The notes under the pieces: model-generated
Database searches by the model: none
Seen by the model: only the letters and a program-made list of their open reading frames with translations
What the model was told of the DNA's origin: nothing
Part shown: positions 42,961-54,789 of the stretch, in pieces
Layout: every line of letters begins with the position of its first letter
Position numbering within the stretch: position 1 is the first letter of the stretch
Translations under genes and position numbers: made by a program
Source: Endomychus coccineus
Lineage: Eukaryota > Arthropoda > Insecta > Coleoptera > Endomychidae
Direction of reading: 5' to 3'
Assembly (NCBI GenBank): GCA_958510875.1
Contig: OY294070.1
Location: forward strand, 5,456,001-5,520,000
Length of the DNA stretch: 64,000 nucleotides

Positions 42961-45281
42961 TACAGGATGTCCTCGAACTGCGTGGCCAAAATAAAGCCGA
43001 AGATTCTTTGATTCGAAAAAAAGTTGATGAGCCTTTTTACTTTTGCCTCAAGTTTCTTGTTTACCCGGTAGAGGGCTTCAAAATTGCAAAAATAATTTTG
43101 TTTTTTCGGTATAACTTGAGAACGTGATGAAGAACTTTTACAATATTTAACAGGTGAGTTACTGTCAATAATGGCCATTTTTGAGAGTGGAGCACAGATC
43201 CTTAGAGACCATAGAAATGGCTCAAACTTGAGGATGTAACGGGAAAAGTGTCCAGAACTTTTTTGTGGTCAATGTAATTCACTCGATATTTTTTATGTAG
43301 ATAGATTATTTAATTCGAAAACTTTTTTTACTCCCAGAAAATTTTGATAAAATCAACGGATCAGCTTGAAAAAATTAATTTTCGAGTCTCTGCAATTTTG
43401 GCTTACTAATTTTACTTGATTAAAATACCTTAATTGCCTTTGCTTTTCTAATGTCATTTTGGCATTTGGAGAATTTATTCTCAAAACTGTCAGTTTTTAC
43501 TTTGCTTTCCGTAAAAATTTTATAAAATTATGGCTCAAAATTTCACTAACCCTGAAATGGTTGATATGTTATTGATTTATGGACTTTGTCGTTGCAATGG
43601 CCGGAGAAGGGAAAGATATCCGCATCGCAGAATTCCAAATCGGCAAACCTTCGCGAAACTGGCAAATTTGAAGCAAATCGCAGAGAAACTGGACGCAGAT
43701 GGACAAGAAGGACGTTAGAGCTCGAAGAAGCGATACTGGAAGCGGTTGAAACTGAACCTGGGATAAGCACACAACGTTTGGGACTTCGTATTGGAGCCTC
43801 AAAATCATTAGTTCATAATGTACTGAAAGAAGAACTGTTGTATCCCTATCATATTAAAACAGTTCAAGACTTATTGCCCATGGATCCAGGTCATCGGCTA
43901 GATTTCTGTCGGCTTATTGTCCAAAGACAAAATGCAAACCCCAATTTTTGTAGACGGACGAAAATACTTTCACGAGATGTGGTCTTTTTAACCTCCATGA
44001 TGAACATTTCTATGCTGATGAAAATCCTCATGAAACGGAAGTTACATATTTTCAGAATCAAACTAAAATCAATGTTTGGGTTGGAATTGTGGATAACTTT
44101 ATTATTGGCTCTACCGTTATACCCGATCGATTGAACGGGGAGAACTACTTAAACTTTTTGGAACAAAGGCTACTTGAACTGTTGGAAGACTTGCCCTTAC
44201 ACATTCGTCGTGGCCTGGTTTATCCATGATGGTGCACCTCCTCATTTCACATTAGCTGTGAGGCGACATTTGAATGCGGAATATCCAGATCGCTGGATAG
44301 GTAGAGGACACGATGCACCAGTGAACTGGCCGGCCCGCTCCCCTGATTTGACGCCCTGCGACTTCTTTCTATGGGGCGCTTTGAAGTCGAAAGTTTATGC
44401 AGCTCCAGTAAACACACGAGAGGAATTGTTGCAACGAATTAATCATGAAGCGGATTTATTGAAGAATGATTCTGAAGTACTAGCCAGAGTTCAATCCAAT
44501 TTCTTGAAACGAATTAATTTGTGTATTCAGGAAAATGGGCAACATTTCGAACAATTGATGCCTTAGCGATTTCCCAAAAAGTTTTGTTGTTTCTTTTAAT
44601 TTAGCATTTGTTTTTCCTAAATAATCACATCGTTTCCCCATTTCTATTGTTTTTATTATTCGTGTTTTACCGAGATATTAACCATTTCAGTATTAGTGAA
44701 ATTTTGAGTCATAATTTTATAAAATTTTTACGGAAAGCAAAGTAAAAACTGACAGTTTTGAGAATAAATTCTCCAAATTCCAAAATGACATTAGAAAAGC
44801 AAAGGCAACTAAGGTATTTTAATCAAGTAAAATTAGTAAGCCAAAATTGCAGAGACTCAAAAATTATTTTTTTCAAGCTAATCCGTTGATTTTATTAAAA
44901 TTTTCTAAGAGTAAAAAAAGTTTTCAAATTAGATGGGCTATCTACATAAAAAATATAGAGTGAATTACATTGACCACAAAAAAGTTCTGGACACTTTTCC
45001 CGTTACATTCTCAAGTTTGAGCCATTTCTTTGGTCTCTAAGGCTCTATGCTCCGCTCTCAAAAACGGCTATTATTGACAGTAACTTACCTGCCAAACATC
45101 GTAAAAGTCCTTCATCACGTTCTCAAGTTATACCGAAAAAACAAAATAATTTTTGCAACTTTGAAGCCCTCTACCGGCTAAACAAGACACTTGAGGCAAA
45201 AGTTAAAAGGCTCATCAAATTTTTTTCGAATCAAAGAATCTTCGGTTTTATTTTAGCTACGCAGTTCGAGGACACTCTGTA
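42961..45281 (+). mobile_element. mariner/Tc1-type transposon with 589-bp TIRs
   Basis: Terminal inverted repeats 42961-43549 and 44693-45281 match over about 589 bp (outer ends 'caggatgtcctcgaactg' / 'cagttcgaggacactctg', both next to TA). The transposase starts inside the left TIR. Target TA and a DDE transposase place it in the IS630/Tc1/mariner superfamily; TIRs this long are unusual for it. The high TIR identity suggests a fairly recent copy, but the transposase is frameshifted. Confidence 0.9.
43530..44566 (+). pseudogene. mariner/Tc1-type transposase, frameshifted
   Basis: ATG at 43530 gives MAQNFTNPEMVDMLLIYG (helix-turn-helix start, DUF4817-like). The frame shifts near 43600-43660 to LRETGKFEANRRETGRRW, IGASKSLVHNVLKEELLYPY and MDPGHRLDFCRLIV. 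The first catalytic Asp is in TDENTFTRCGLFNLH in a third frame. Near 44220 another shift leads to FIHDGAPPHFTLAVRRHLNA (second Asp) and WPARSPDLTPCDFFLWGALK (third Asp, D34D-type spacing). All catalytic residues exist but in separate frames, so no active enzyme is made. Confidence 0.85.
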
Positions 45282-45299
45282 TAAGGGGGAATATTATCC

Positions 45300-45660
45300 G
45301 GAAAAGAATATTTTTTTGGTTTGAGCTTTTTATAGCGTTCTCCACATCCGCTATTGCAATTTCTCCAATACTGATACCTGAAAAGCTTCCCTGAGCAGAT
45401 GTCACAAAGCCATCCTCATCATATGAACATACACTACCATCAATTGCCGACACGAAGTACCTTGCAAATCCATTAGATATCCCTCTTTTGTTTCCAGTTA
45501 ATCTATTATCAACCCTGAATGTAGTTTCTGAAGATATTCCATCGCTGGCTCACCCAAGGTTCTTCGAACATTATTTATGGATGGGGGAGCCTTATGTTCA
45601 ATTAATTTGAAAAGGAATACAACAAACCAATGAACGAATGAATATAATAGACACTTCATT
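45300..45660 (-). pseudogene. Broken secreted-protein-like frame, unidentified
   Basis: Minus-strand ATG at about 45658 gives MKCLLYSFVHWFVVFLFKLI (a plausible signal peptide), then INNVRRTLGEPAMEYLQKL and a stop. A second frame continues RGISNGFARYFVSAIDGSVC, SYDEDGFVTSAQGSFSGISI and GEIAIADVENAIKSS. One base would join them. A diverged copy of the NVRRTLGEPAMEY part is at 48655-48700. Family not recognised. Confidence 0.4.
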
Positions 45661-45707
45661 TTACAATGATGAATTGAATGGAAAAATATCAACAACTGTT
45701 TGGGCAA

Positions 45708-46260
45708 GATAAGAACGCATGGAAACTAACTAATTTTTCAGGGCATCTTGTCACTTGGTCGAATGGTTATGTAAGATAAAACACATAATAAATTGAAAGA
45801 TATTAAAATAAAGTAAAGTGAATTTACGACCTCTTATGTCGTGTTATGAAATAAAATACAGCAGATAAAATTTCACTTAATAAAACTCTTCCACGAGTAG
45901 TTCATCATGCGATAAGTCTGCGCATTGTGGAATGTACATCATTTAGAAAACAACCCTCTGATAAATATTCAATGGAAAATTAATTAACTTGATAAATTCC
46001 ATGTTCGAAATAGAATTTAGAACACGTACCCATATTACTTGTACAATTCCATCTTCTTGAATACTTCCAACAAGATCACGGAAACAACTAGAATTCCTAC
46101 TGATTAGATTTGTGTGGCTTTTCTTCTTATGTTTCGTTGCAGTCATTAGTCTTTGGATAACTTTGTTGTATTGTGCTGAGATATGTAGTTGAAATCTACA
46201 AGGTTACGAAAATGGAGACTAACCCACCGGCAACGAAATAATTACTTTTTAGAAACGTAA
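45708..46260. other. No gene recognised
   Basis: AT-rich; nothing supported. Confidence 0.4.
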
Positions 46261-46337
46261 CCGCGTATTTTCGTAACTAGGTTATATATAAAAATTCTCG
46301 GGAAATAGGTCACAATAACACTTTGTTTTAAATATTC

Positions 46338-46379
46338 GTCTTTACGTACGTTTCGGTCTCACGACCATCATCAGAAGAC
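46338..46379 (-). ncRNA. Intact hammerhead ribozyme in PLE pseudo-LTR
   Basis: On the minus strand: GTCTT, CTGATGA, helix II GGTC/GACC with a GTGA loop, GAAA, CGTACG, TA, AAGAC. Helices I and II are perfect and every core residue is conserved. Helix III is the minimal type (one C-G pair beyond the core A-U pair, with a GUAC loop), or an intermolecular CGUACG duplex in a dimer. Predicted cleavage follows TA, before AAGAC. It lies in sense to the adjacent PLE coding region. Confidence 0.85.
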
Positions 46380-46839
46380 TCACTATGTCTAAAAAGGGGG
46401 TTTATTAAAACTAATTATAGCACAAGCGTCCAAATCGCACAATTTAACTTCAATCAAAAGAGCCCACGCCGTCGAAACGAACGGAACCACGAATAATCGA
46501 AATTGTATCGTCAGAATTAATGTATAAAAATTTTTTTTTTGTAGTAAGAATCCGCTATTCAGTAATATTATTAAAATATATGAGTGCATATTGATTGGTA
46601 TTCTCACAACAAATGAGAAGAACGAAGTTATTTGTCAAGTATCTACTTTCGAAACCAGATGTGTAGGATTTATGACTAGGCACTTAAGAAAGGTTTCAGA
46701 CCTGTACTGGGAAATAACTATTACGAATTCTTCCTAAAAACATTTTCTACACTTATAAAGACGTATGTAAGAATTTGCAAGAGATTATTTAATCAAATTA
46801 GTATAAATATGACTTAGATTTTGTGTGTACCCTATGATT

Positions 46840-48070
46840 TACAGATTTGGGGTCCCGTTTTATGTGAGTCATCTCCAGGATAGATCTTTTATAATAATTG
46901 GTTTCCTTAGTTAAGATATTAACATTTTTGTAATCAAATTGATGGTTATAATCAAAGTTGTTTATCTTTGGGTATTAAAGGTTTTAGATTTGAGAAATAT
47001 TTCCCAACACAGTTAGTAGGTTTATGCGCAACATTTATATCATACTTTTTCAAACATTTTTTGATTTTCTCTGAGGTCTCCGGAATGTAAGGTAGAGTTA
47101 TAAAATTGTCTGTATTACCTTTTATGTTATTTTTATACGACGAACCATTATAGATTTTGTTTATTCTTTCTTTAATGATAGGATTGAAAAAAGTTTTTGG
47201 GTAGCCATTCAATTCTAGTGTATTACGAACAATTTTTAAATTTTTGGGGCGGTCATCTGCGTGGGACAATTTTATCGCGCGATCTGTAAGGCTGTTTATG
47301 ACACTTTTTTTATAACAAGCTGGTGCAACGGAATTGAAGTGAAGATAACGTTGAGACCACACTTCTTTAGTAAACCAAGAGGTTTTTATTTTTCCATCAG
47401 CATCATGCCTAATGTTCATATCTGGGAAATTTATGTTATTGTTTAATTCTATTTCACAAGTGAATTGAAGTTTACAGTGAAAATTGTTAAATTTATCAAT
47501 TACATATTGAATTGTATCGTTGGGAACACACATAAGGCAATCGTCTACAATACCGTTTAAAGAATACAGGCCGAAAATCTAATGAACTCATAACATATTC
47601 CTCTAGGCACTCCATAACGAGGTTAGCAATGGTAGCTGGAATAGGAGATCCCATTGCTGTGCCGAATATTTGTCCAAAAAATTGCTCACCATACTGAAAG
47701 TATGTGCATTCTAAACAAAATTTTACAGCATTTATAAATTCCGATTGATCTAGAGGTGTGTGGTTTTTAATCTCTGCCCAACGTTTTTTGATGCTATTCA
47801 ATGCCAAAACAACAGGTATATTTGTAAATAAAGAAACAACGTCCAAGGAAATCAGTTGATGGTTTACGGGTACGGATTGATTTTTTATAAATTCATTAAA
47901 GTGCCATGAATCTTTTACATAGAATTCATTTTTTCTATTATAATATTGATAGATTTTGATAGAAATTTTGATAAATTGTAAGTGGGCGCTCCAATATTAC
48001 TAACAATGGGTCTTAAATGTATATCATTTTTATGCAGTTTGGGAAGCCCATAGATATAAGGTGCTAGCCC
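46840..48070 (-). pseudogene. Penelope-like reverse transcriptase, GIY-YIG core deleted
   Basis: Minus strand: YIYGLPKLHKNDIHLRPIVS (RT block 1), MDVVSLFTNIPVVLALNSIK (motif A), FFGQIFGTAMGSPIPATIAN (motif B), then a frameshift near 47530 at the VDDC catalytic block, and LMCVPNDTIQYVIDKF, LTDRAIKLSHADDRPKNLKI, FITLPYIPETSEKIKKCLKK. After KPLIPKDKQ the text jumps directly to FDYKNVNILTKETNYYKRSI, which normally follows the nuclease; the GIY-YIG core between them is missing. Stops and shifts confirm a dead copy. Confidence 0.85.
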
Positions 48071-48314
48071 ATTATGGCAAATTAATTTTTTTTTTTTTTT
48101 TCAATATGCACTCATATATTTTAATAATATTACTGAATAGCGGATTCTTACTACAAAAAAAAATTTTTATACATTAATTCTGACGATACAATTTCGATTA
48201 TTCGTGGTTCTATTCGTTTCGACGGCGTGGGCTCTTTTGATTGAAGTTAAATTGTGCGATTTGGACGCTAGTGCTATAATTAGTTTTAATAAACCCCCTT
48301 TTTAGACATAGTGA

Positions 48315-48356
48315 GTCTTCTGATGATGGTCGTGAGACCGAAACGTACGTAAAAAC
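48315..48356 (+). ncRNA. Hammerhead ribozyme in inverted pseudo-LTR, one helix I mismatch
   Basis: Same parts as at 46338-46379 on the opposite strand, except that the 3' strand of helix I reads AAAAC, making one C-A mismatch with GTCTT. Core, helix II and cleavage site intact. Antisense to the element's coding strand. Confidence 0.75.
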
Positions 48357-48430
48357 GAATATTTAAAACAAAGTGTTATTGTGACCTATTTCCCGAGAAT
48401 TTTTATATATAATTCATACTGGGTCAAGAA

Positions 48431-49490
48431 TCTTATTAGTAACTAAGTTATCATCGTCAGTGGAACAACAGCATATGCCATTTTCCTTTAACGTGTCGAC
48501 CAATGGAGAACATGTTTGAGATCTTTACAAAGCGTTACATTGGGAGGAAAAATCCATAACTATAATATACAGTGTATCCCATTATTTATCTTGTGTAGCA
48601 AAGCTGCCTTATTAATTATCAATTAGTATTCATTTAGCCTATCTTCTCTTTCCATATTCCCCCGCTGGCTCACACGATGCTCTTCGAACATTTTTCTCTA
48701 GTGTAGTCAAAGTATAGAAAAGAAATCGATTACGCTTTGTTGCCCCATCTCATATCCAAATCTGTTTCTTCAAGTTTTTTGGAACATGGTCTGCGATATT
48801 TCAATATGAGTATAGTAGGCAGTGAGAGACATCAGTTTCGTTGAGACGTATCTAACATTCCACACATAACTTTCCATTACAAACTACTCCTTATATTTAT
48901 TTATACTAAATGTATCAGATTGTAAAGCAGATTCCAGATATTGGCCTGCAATATAATACAATAAGGCAGTTTTAGTTCTACCCTTCAAACACCACTGCAG
49001 CAATGAAATGTATCTTTCTCGTAGTGAAAATGTCACGTTTGACATGTGAAGATGTAGATATTCCAATATAGGTTTCAAGTGGGATATCGGAAATTAGAGC
49101 AGGACCTGCTTTCTTTATTTGCTTCTAGCAAACATAATTCAAGACATAGTTATATGTGTGATTCAATTAATAGTAAATATTAATTATATTATATAATATA
49201 TTCAGTCTACCATAATGTCAAGCTTGACTCCAATATATGTGATAATAATATTCTGTCGATGAGAATAGACAACCAGCAGTTGGTAGCAGTTTCACGTACA
49301 CTGCTCAAAACAATTAGAGGAACACTTCTTTGTGTCTCTATATTATATAACTTTTATTGTAGGAATAATATACATATGTGAGACATTTAAATTCCTAAAG
49401 CCACACATGTCATTCTAATGAATTAATAAATTTAAGAATCAAGAAACCAATAAGGGGTCAATGCAAGTAGTGCAACATGAAGCCATGCTA
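48431..49490. other. No gene recognised; one short repeat
   Basis: 48655-48700 ('cgctggctcacacgatgctc') is a diverged copy of 45540-45580. 'gtgtagtcaaagtatag' at 48710 resembles the MITE end at 3377. Otherwise nothing. Confidence 0.4.
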
Positions 49491-49519
49491 TCTAGGCGTG
49501 CGATAAAGGCGCAACATAA

Positions 49520-50120
49520 CGACATAACGGATGCGTTGTACAAACCATTGCATCAAAAGGATGCCCACAGGAAGGTGTCATAACTTTGCTTCTGTGGTGT
49601 CTCGTAGTCGATAGACTTTTGGAGGAGTTGGAAGTTGAATATATTTCTTAGGTCTAGAGAAAAAGTGTTATGTATGACTCTGTATGTTGTAATAAGGTCA
49701 ATCCAATTCCTGAGGGATGTTGAAGAGTACGAAGCGTTATTCACAGCTAGGGCGATTTACTCCATACGGCATCCCAGTAGCTCTTTTTTGAGTAATTACG
49801 ATTAGATTTTGAACGCACGCAAGCACTGAACACCACACAGAAAAGTCGAACTCTATAATTGGCGCACATATGTTTTATAAATTCTGTACTGACATTTTGC
49901 TAAAAACATTCCGAAACAGAAATATGGACGTATTTGCCTTCTTGCAGATGTTAGCAATAAGTTGTGACCACGTTAAGTCATCTGAGATTGAAAAACCCAA
50001 ATCGTTTTGTGACATGATCACATTCAACTGCGAGCCATTAATAAAATATGGAAGTTTTGGATTACTTTTTCCAATATGAAGTACCGTACACTTGAACGTC
50101 AACAAGAAGCCTCTAAGTGA
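49520..50120 (-). pseudogene. CR1/Jockey-type RT C-terminal region
   Basis: Minus strand: KCTVLHIGKSNPKLPYFING, SQNDLGFSISDDLTWSQLIA, NICKKANTSIFLFRNVFSKM, then shifted frames with PIIEF, MPYGVNRPS, and LITTYRVIHNTFSLDLRNIF. This is the thumb and connection region after YADD in CR1-like and Jockey-like pol (DLGV.ISDDLSWS...I). Frameshifted; no RNase H. Confidence 0.8.
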
Positions 50121-51170
50121 AATTTGTCAAGAATACTTTTGTTTAGAACATGAATTAAAGTTTTCAAATTTGTATACAATAATAATTTCCGACCATTGGC
50201 GTAAAAGTTTGAGGGGTTCAAATGGGTACAAAACCCCATAGCTACGCTACTGTATTTGTCTCAAAAACATTTTGTGAATCTGATTATTTTGTAAGATCTA
50301 CCGTCCCCTGCATTTACGGGAGGTCTTTCTGAAACATCCTGTATATCGTTTCGAATTTCATAGTTTTATTTCAAACCGTTTTGAAGATATTTACAAAAAT
50401 CAATCTTTAGAGTTATCCCTTTATTTCTCGCCACATGTTTAAAGTTATTTATTTAGATAAGTAATTTACATCCACAAATAGTCTGGATTTTGGGTATATT
50501 TTCATGTTACTCAGCCAGCTTGAGGAAAATGTTTCAGTTTATTTACTATTTACTACGCGTATGAATCAATGTGAACATTCTGTTTGATTTAGTTGAATAA
50601 ATTTATTATTATTATATTAATACCTAAACGTAGGCATCGTCGAGATTGGAAATCAATGTCATCGAAGCCATTAGAACTTTGAAGTTGTTTGTGCGAATAT
50701 TATCGAAAACTATCGGCAACTCTGAGTCTCATAGACGGAATACTTATATCCAGAAGACCTTGTCCAGATAGCAATCAATATAAGGGGAATTCGCAAAAAG
50801 GCGATGAGCTTTGAATCCCGCAATCATAACTAATAAAATAGCTTGTTTTTAATAACACTCTCCCTGTGTATTTTATAACTCGTCTAGTCTCGTATCGAAA
50901 TGTGTAATCGATGTTATGACTAAGAGAACGGTGCTCTACAATGAGCAGAGTATATCATAATATTTTGACATGACGCTAGAGGATGTTTATGAATAATAGG
51001 GTTCCTTATTTATCCATGCGTGCACGTTGCGATATGATACATTTCATTCGGTCCTATTCCATTATTCATGCGACACATAAACCATACAATTCGCTAGACA
51101 ATTCCTATATCGAGACGAAGGATACAGGATATTTGGCCACATTAAAATATTCCAGCCTCACGTTGGGCGC
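50121..51170. other. No gene recognised; MITE-like pieces
   Basis: 'ctgaaacatcctgta' next to TA at about 50328-50342 resembles the outer end of the long-TIR elements. 50350-50460 resembles 815-930. No coding frame supported. Confidence 0.4.
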
Positions 51171-51179
51171 CATTTCTCA

Positions 51180-52085
51180 ACGCGGCGAGTATCAACACTC
51201 AATAACTTGAAAACTAAACGATTCAATAGGCAATCTCTACCAATAACAAATTAATGATTTTTAAGCTATTGCATATAGCTTTTATCGCGGGCCTCGAGCG
51301 CGGCGACCGAATCAAGAAAAAAAAACAAAAGACAAATACCGTAACGAAATATCCTGACACCCACCACTCCGCCTACCATGTAGCTCGGTCGAGCTTAAAA
51401 TTGTCGAAGTGTTAACTTTGAACCTTTTAAAAGGTCGTGATAGCCCCAAACTGGGTCGAAAACTGTTTTGAATTGGTTAATTTTCGATAAATCGAATGAC
51501 GTTCACGTGAGAAGCGCGTAGGTCGCGAGTTAGAAAAGTGCAAATTTACGGTACATAGAACGTTTTAACGAAGACTTTTCGCTCCATGTAGTTAGTTTAT
51601 GAACGGGGCCAACTAAATAGCATAGTCTCGGGCCCCAAAATGTCGATTAAATAGGAAAATTTAATTAAAACAGTTTAAGGTATTCTCCTCTGTCACATAC
51701 TAGCATCTGACGTGCGACGTACGAAAGGGAATTTTCTAGATACTTAAATATACCGAAAGCGGGTAAAAGCTAGCGGCCCATAGCCCAAAATACTTTATTA
51801 CAACTGGCGCCGGCCGCACGGGGTTCGAAACGGCCCCAAATTAACAAAATAGAGGTAAAATGTATAAACTCTAACTTACGCGCAGCGAGGTCCTCGAGGA
51901 TATGTCAAAATGATTACGTTCGTAGCTAATTACATAAGTCGTCTGGCGTTCATGCAATTGTGTTTTTATACAATTCGAACCTTCTAATTTTGATAGGCCA
52001 TGTGAAAATCCCGGAGCCGGAAGCGCTATCGAGATCTGAACGTTAAAACTTTCGTATAAATTGTGTTTACAAGTCAACTGACACT
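51180..52085 (-). repeat. Candidate LTR with primer-binding site
   Basis: On the minus strand 'tggcgcccaacgtgaggc' looks like the primer-binding site of insect LTR retrotransposons ('TGGCGCCCAACGTGGGGC'-type). The 900 bp upstream of it are GC-richer and unlike the surroundings, with 'tgtcagttgacttgtaaaca' as a possible start. The terminal CA is not seen, so the assignment stays weak. Another GGCGCC word lies inside, at about 51808. Confidence 0.35.
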
Positions 52086-52092
52086 TGCCACC

Positions 52093-52128
52093 ATAGATAA
52101 CTCTACTACCGGTAGTAGAGTTATCTAT
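52093..52128. repeat. Perfect 36-bp palindrome
   Basis: ATAGATAACTCTACTACC followed at once by its exact reverse complement, no spacer. Flanks share 'cacttg' on each side. Confidence 0.9.
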
Positions 52129-52139
52129 GCACTTGTCAC

Positions 52140-53040
52140 AGAATACTGTTCATAGAGATCAAGACGATACTCTTTTTTACTCATAATTCGTGAAGATTTT
52201 TGCCCAACTTTTTCCGTAGTGCTATGCAACAGCTTCACCGCGGCAGTCCCCGAGTGCCACACGTTTAATTTTTTTTATTATTCATAATAATTTTGATAAT
52301 TAGCAATGATAATGGTCTATTTCCATTTCGAATTTGCAAATTTGCAGAACTATGTTTTGAACACTTTACTTATTTTAACATCACGCCAATATAGATATAC
52401 CGTGGAGTAGGTTGAATCATACAGATCGAGTTTAAATCAGCGGTGTACAGTGCTTTGATGAGTGCGAGCGAGATTCAACAAAGATGGAAATAAATGGGCG
52501 TCCTATTCTTGTTGATCCTATCAGACGTTCGGCTTGACCATACGCATGTTGCATCTGAATAATTCTATTGTATGGTAAACAAAAAATAATTAGAGCCATT
52601 ATTATATGATAGTCTATCATATTGATAGGAAATAAAGAAACCCTGATTTTCTATGTATGTAATATACACTAATTTCATCACGAAACTGCAGTTAGGACAA
52701 TTAAACTGTCATTTCCAAAAGATATCACATACACATACTGGTCTTGACGAAGTTTCTGCAGAATCACATTTCTCATCTTCAGATCTTGCTTGACAATAGC
52801 TTGCCACGGCTACTTGTTACTCGAACTGAACTGATATTTCTGAGTTGCTGAGGTTGCGGTTTAAATACCTGCATAGTTTCATGGTCGATCATATCTGATT
52901 GACTTACATGGTCAGTCTCCTGTTTATCAGGGTTGGTTTCCAAGATTTTCATAGTACCTGGGTATCATCTCAGGAAATTTATGTTTTTATAGTTTTCGGT
53001 GTTAGCTAGTATCGTGGTATTGTCAAAACATATGTTTTAT
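52140..53040. other. No gene recognised
   Basis: AT-rich; nothing supported. Confidence 0.4.
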
Positions 53041-53049
53041 CCTGTTATC

Positions 53050-53595
53050 TTCACGTGCTCAGCCAAAATTCTGGCTGAGGTACGTCTACAATACCTTCAC
53101 CATGAGGACCTATAAGCGAGAAAACCTCAAAAAATTCTTGCAACATCTGAACAATGTTGATGAAAAAATAAAATTCACGATGGAAGTGGAAAAATATAAT
53201 CAGTTTCCATTTCTAGATGTTCTAGTGAAGAATGAAGAAGATGGTATCTTAGGACATACTGTATATAGAAAACCCACTCACACGGACCGATATTTGAATT
53301 CTAGTTCTCATCATCATCTAGCAGGAGTCAATTCGGTGGTGAGAATATTAGTAACCAGATCTCAAAGTTTAACCGATCCTTCCTGAGAACGTGTACGAAG
53401 AAATGGCATCACTCCAACTAGTGTTAGGAAAAATGGTTTTTCGAAACGACAGATAACGAGCGCGAAGAAATCAAGTATAAAAACGACCAAAGAACAGGAG
53501 GACGATTTCATAGCCACTGCTTACCTTATGTGAGAGGAACAACCTCGAACCTCTGCAGAATTCTGATGCCCCACAACATACGGACCACTTTCAAA
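53050..53595 (+). pseudogene. PLE RT C-terminal half (third group)
   Basis: KFWLRYVYNTFT is the catalytic YVDD block with both Asp lost. It is followed by NLKKFLQHLNNVDEKIKFTM, QFPFLDVLV, HTVYRKPTHTDRYLNSSSHH and, after a stop, SLPYVRGTTSNLCRIL-type sequence to 53595. YRKPTHTDRYL is a PLE signature. The nuclease domain does not follow; a matching one is inverted at 54790-55100. Confidence 0.8.
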
Positions 53596-53599
53596 ACTG

Positions 53600-53816
53600 A
53601 TATGCATAAAACGGTGAACAATCTGCAGAAAGCTGTTGTTAATTTAGGTGCAGATGCAGATTCCTTGCGAACGACAGGTGGAATTTCGTCTGGCACCATA
53701 GACTTTTTGGTTTTGAGATCACGCAGAAACCTCATTGTAAGCTGACGAATTACAATTTCAGGTATATGGTTATCGATGGCTGCAATATTCGGAAGATTCT
53801 TCACTTGTAGATCCAA
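53600..53816 (-). pseudogene. Non-LTR pol fragment before RT
   Basis: Minus strand: LPNIAAIDNHIPEIVIRQLT, MRFLRDLKTKKSMVPDEIPP, VVRKESASAPKLTTAFCRLF. This is the KKxxGPDxIPxxVxK block at the start of Jockey/LOA RT. It joins the PLE fragment tail to tail at about 53600. Confidence 0.7.
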
Positions 53817-54785
53817 AACATTCCAGCAAAAAGGTTGGCCCTCTTGTGGTGTAGTAGTCAGTGTGTCATAAACAGGAAGTGAATTTTCTTATGTATCTCA
53901 TTTTGGCATTATATATATATGCCTTTTTCGAAGTGTTTATTGTTGCATTGTACATATTTCTGGCTCGAACATATTCTGTTCTGGTCTCCAGACATACGCT
54001 ATTCCATTCATAGCAAGTCAATTCATCACGGATAGAAACTCATGGTGACAGTTCAACCACTACTTAAGGGTACCTCATCAAACTATGAATAATACGAGAT
54101 AGGTATCAGTGTGGTTGTAATTTCAACACCAAACTTACTACAAGGACATCGAGAGAGCGAGGCAAGCTGAGATTAATTAAAGGCTGCCAACATAATTGTG
54201 TTTGATACGAAGATGCAAAAGTTAATTAGTAAAACGTGGATCTAAACGCTTTCACCCTAAACACAAGTAATTTCCATTTTAATCGAAAATACGTTTTAGT
54301 TACCATCCAAATGAATTGATCCCTTTTAATACTGTTATAGTGCTCATTGATTCTTATGTTGCATATTTAACTGGCTTGAGTGCAGGCCACTCAAAGATAT
54401 TGGAAATTGTAAAGCCGCGAATACTTTATGTCTTAAGAAACGGGAACGTTTAACCTGGAAACTTTTTTATATGATACTAGGGCGAAGTAATTTGGAAAGT
54501 GTTGAAATACACTTCCCGGTCTACACTTGAACCGGTTTGAGGAACTAGATTCGTCTTTCAATCAGCTTCCATGCAAACCGGATGTAATAACACTGATGGT
54601 TGGTTGAGGAAATGCCATTTAGATTATGACGCCTCTAGTGACACACATGTATACTATACAGATATCGATTGTTTATATTCAAAATTAGTAGAGTATTTAT
54701 AGACGACATCGTCTCACCATTTATTATGTGATATGAAATTTTACCCATATTGTGAAATGAAATAATACATAACATGTAAATATTA
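53817..54785. other. No gene recognised
   Basis: Nothing supported. Confidence 0.4.
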
Positions 54786-54789
54786 GAGT

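Larger units (their letters stand above)
46262..48430 (-). mobile_element. Penelope-like element with inverted pseudo-LTRs
   Basis: Inverted repeats of about 330 bp (46262-46600 and 48100-48430) bracket a minus-strand RT. Each repeat contains a hammerhead motif and 'cgaataatcgaaattgtatc'-type body sequence. The 5' copy is inverted and the 3' copy is in sense, a layout known for Penelope. Coding sequence spans about 48070-46840. The ribozyme in the 3' copy (46338-46379) is intact. Confidence 0.85.

Noticed and set aside
47261..47446. 61-codon plus-strand frame
   Set aside because: Shadow of the minus-strand PLE reverse transcriptase.
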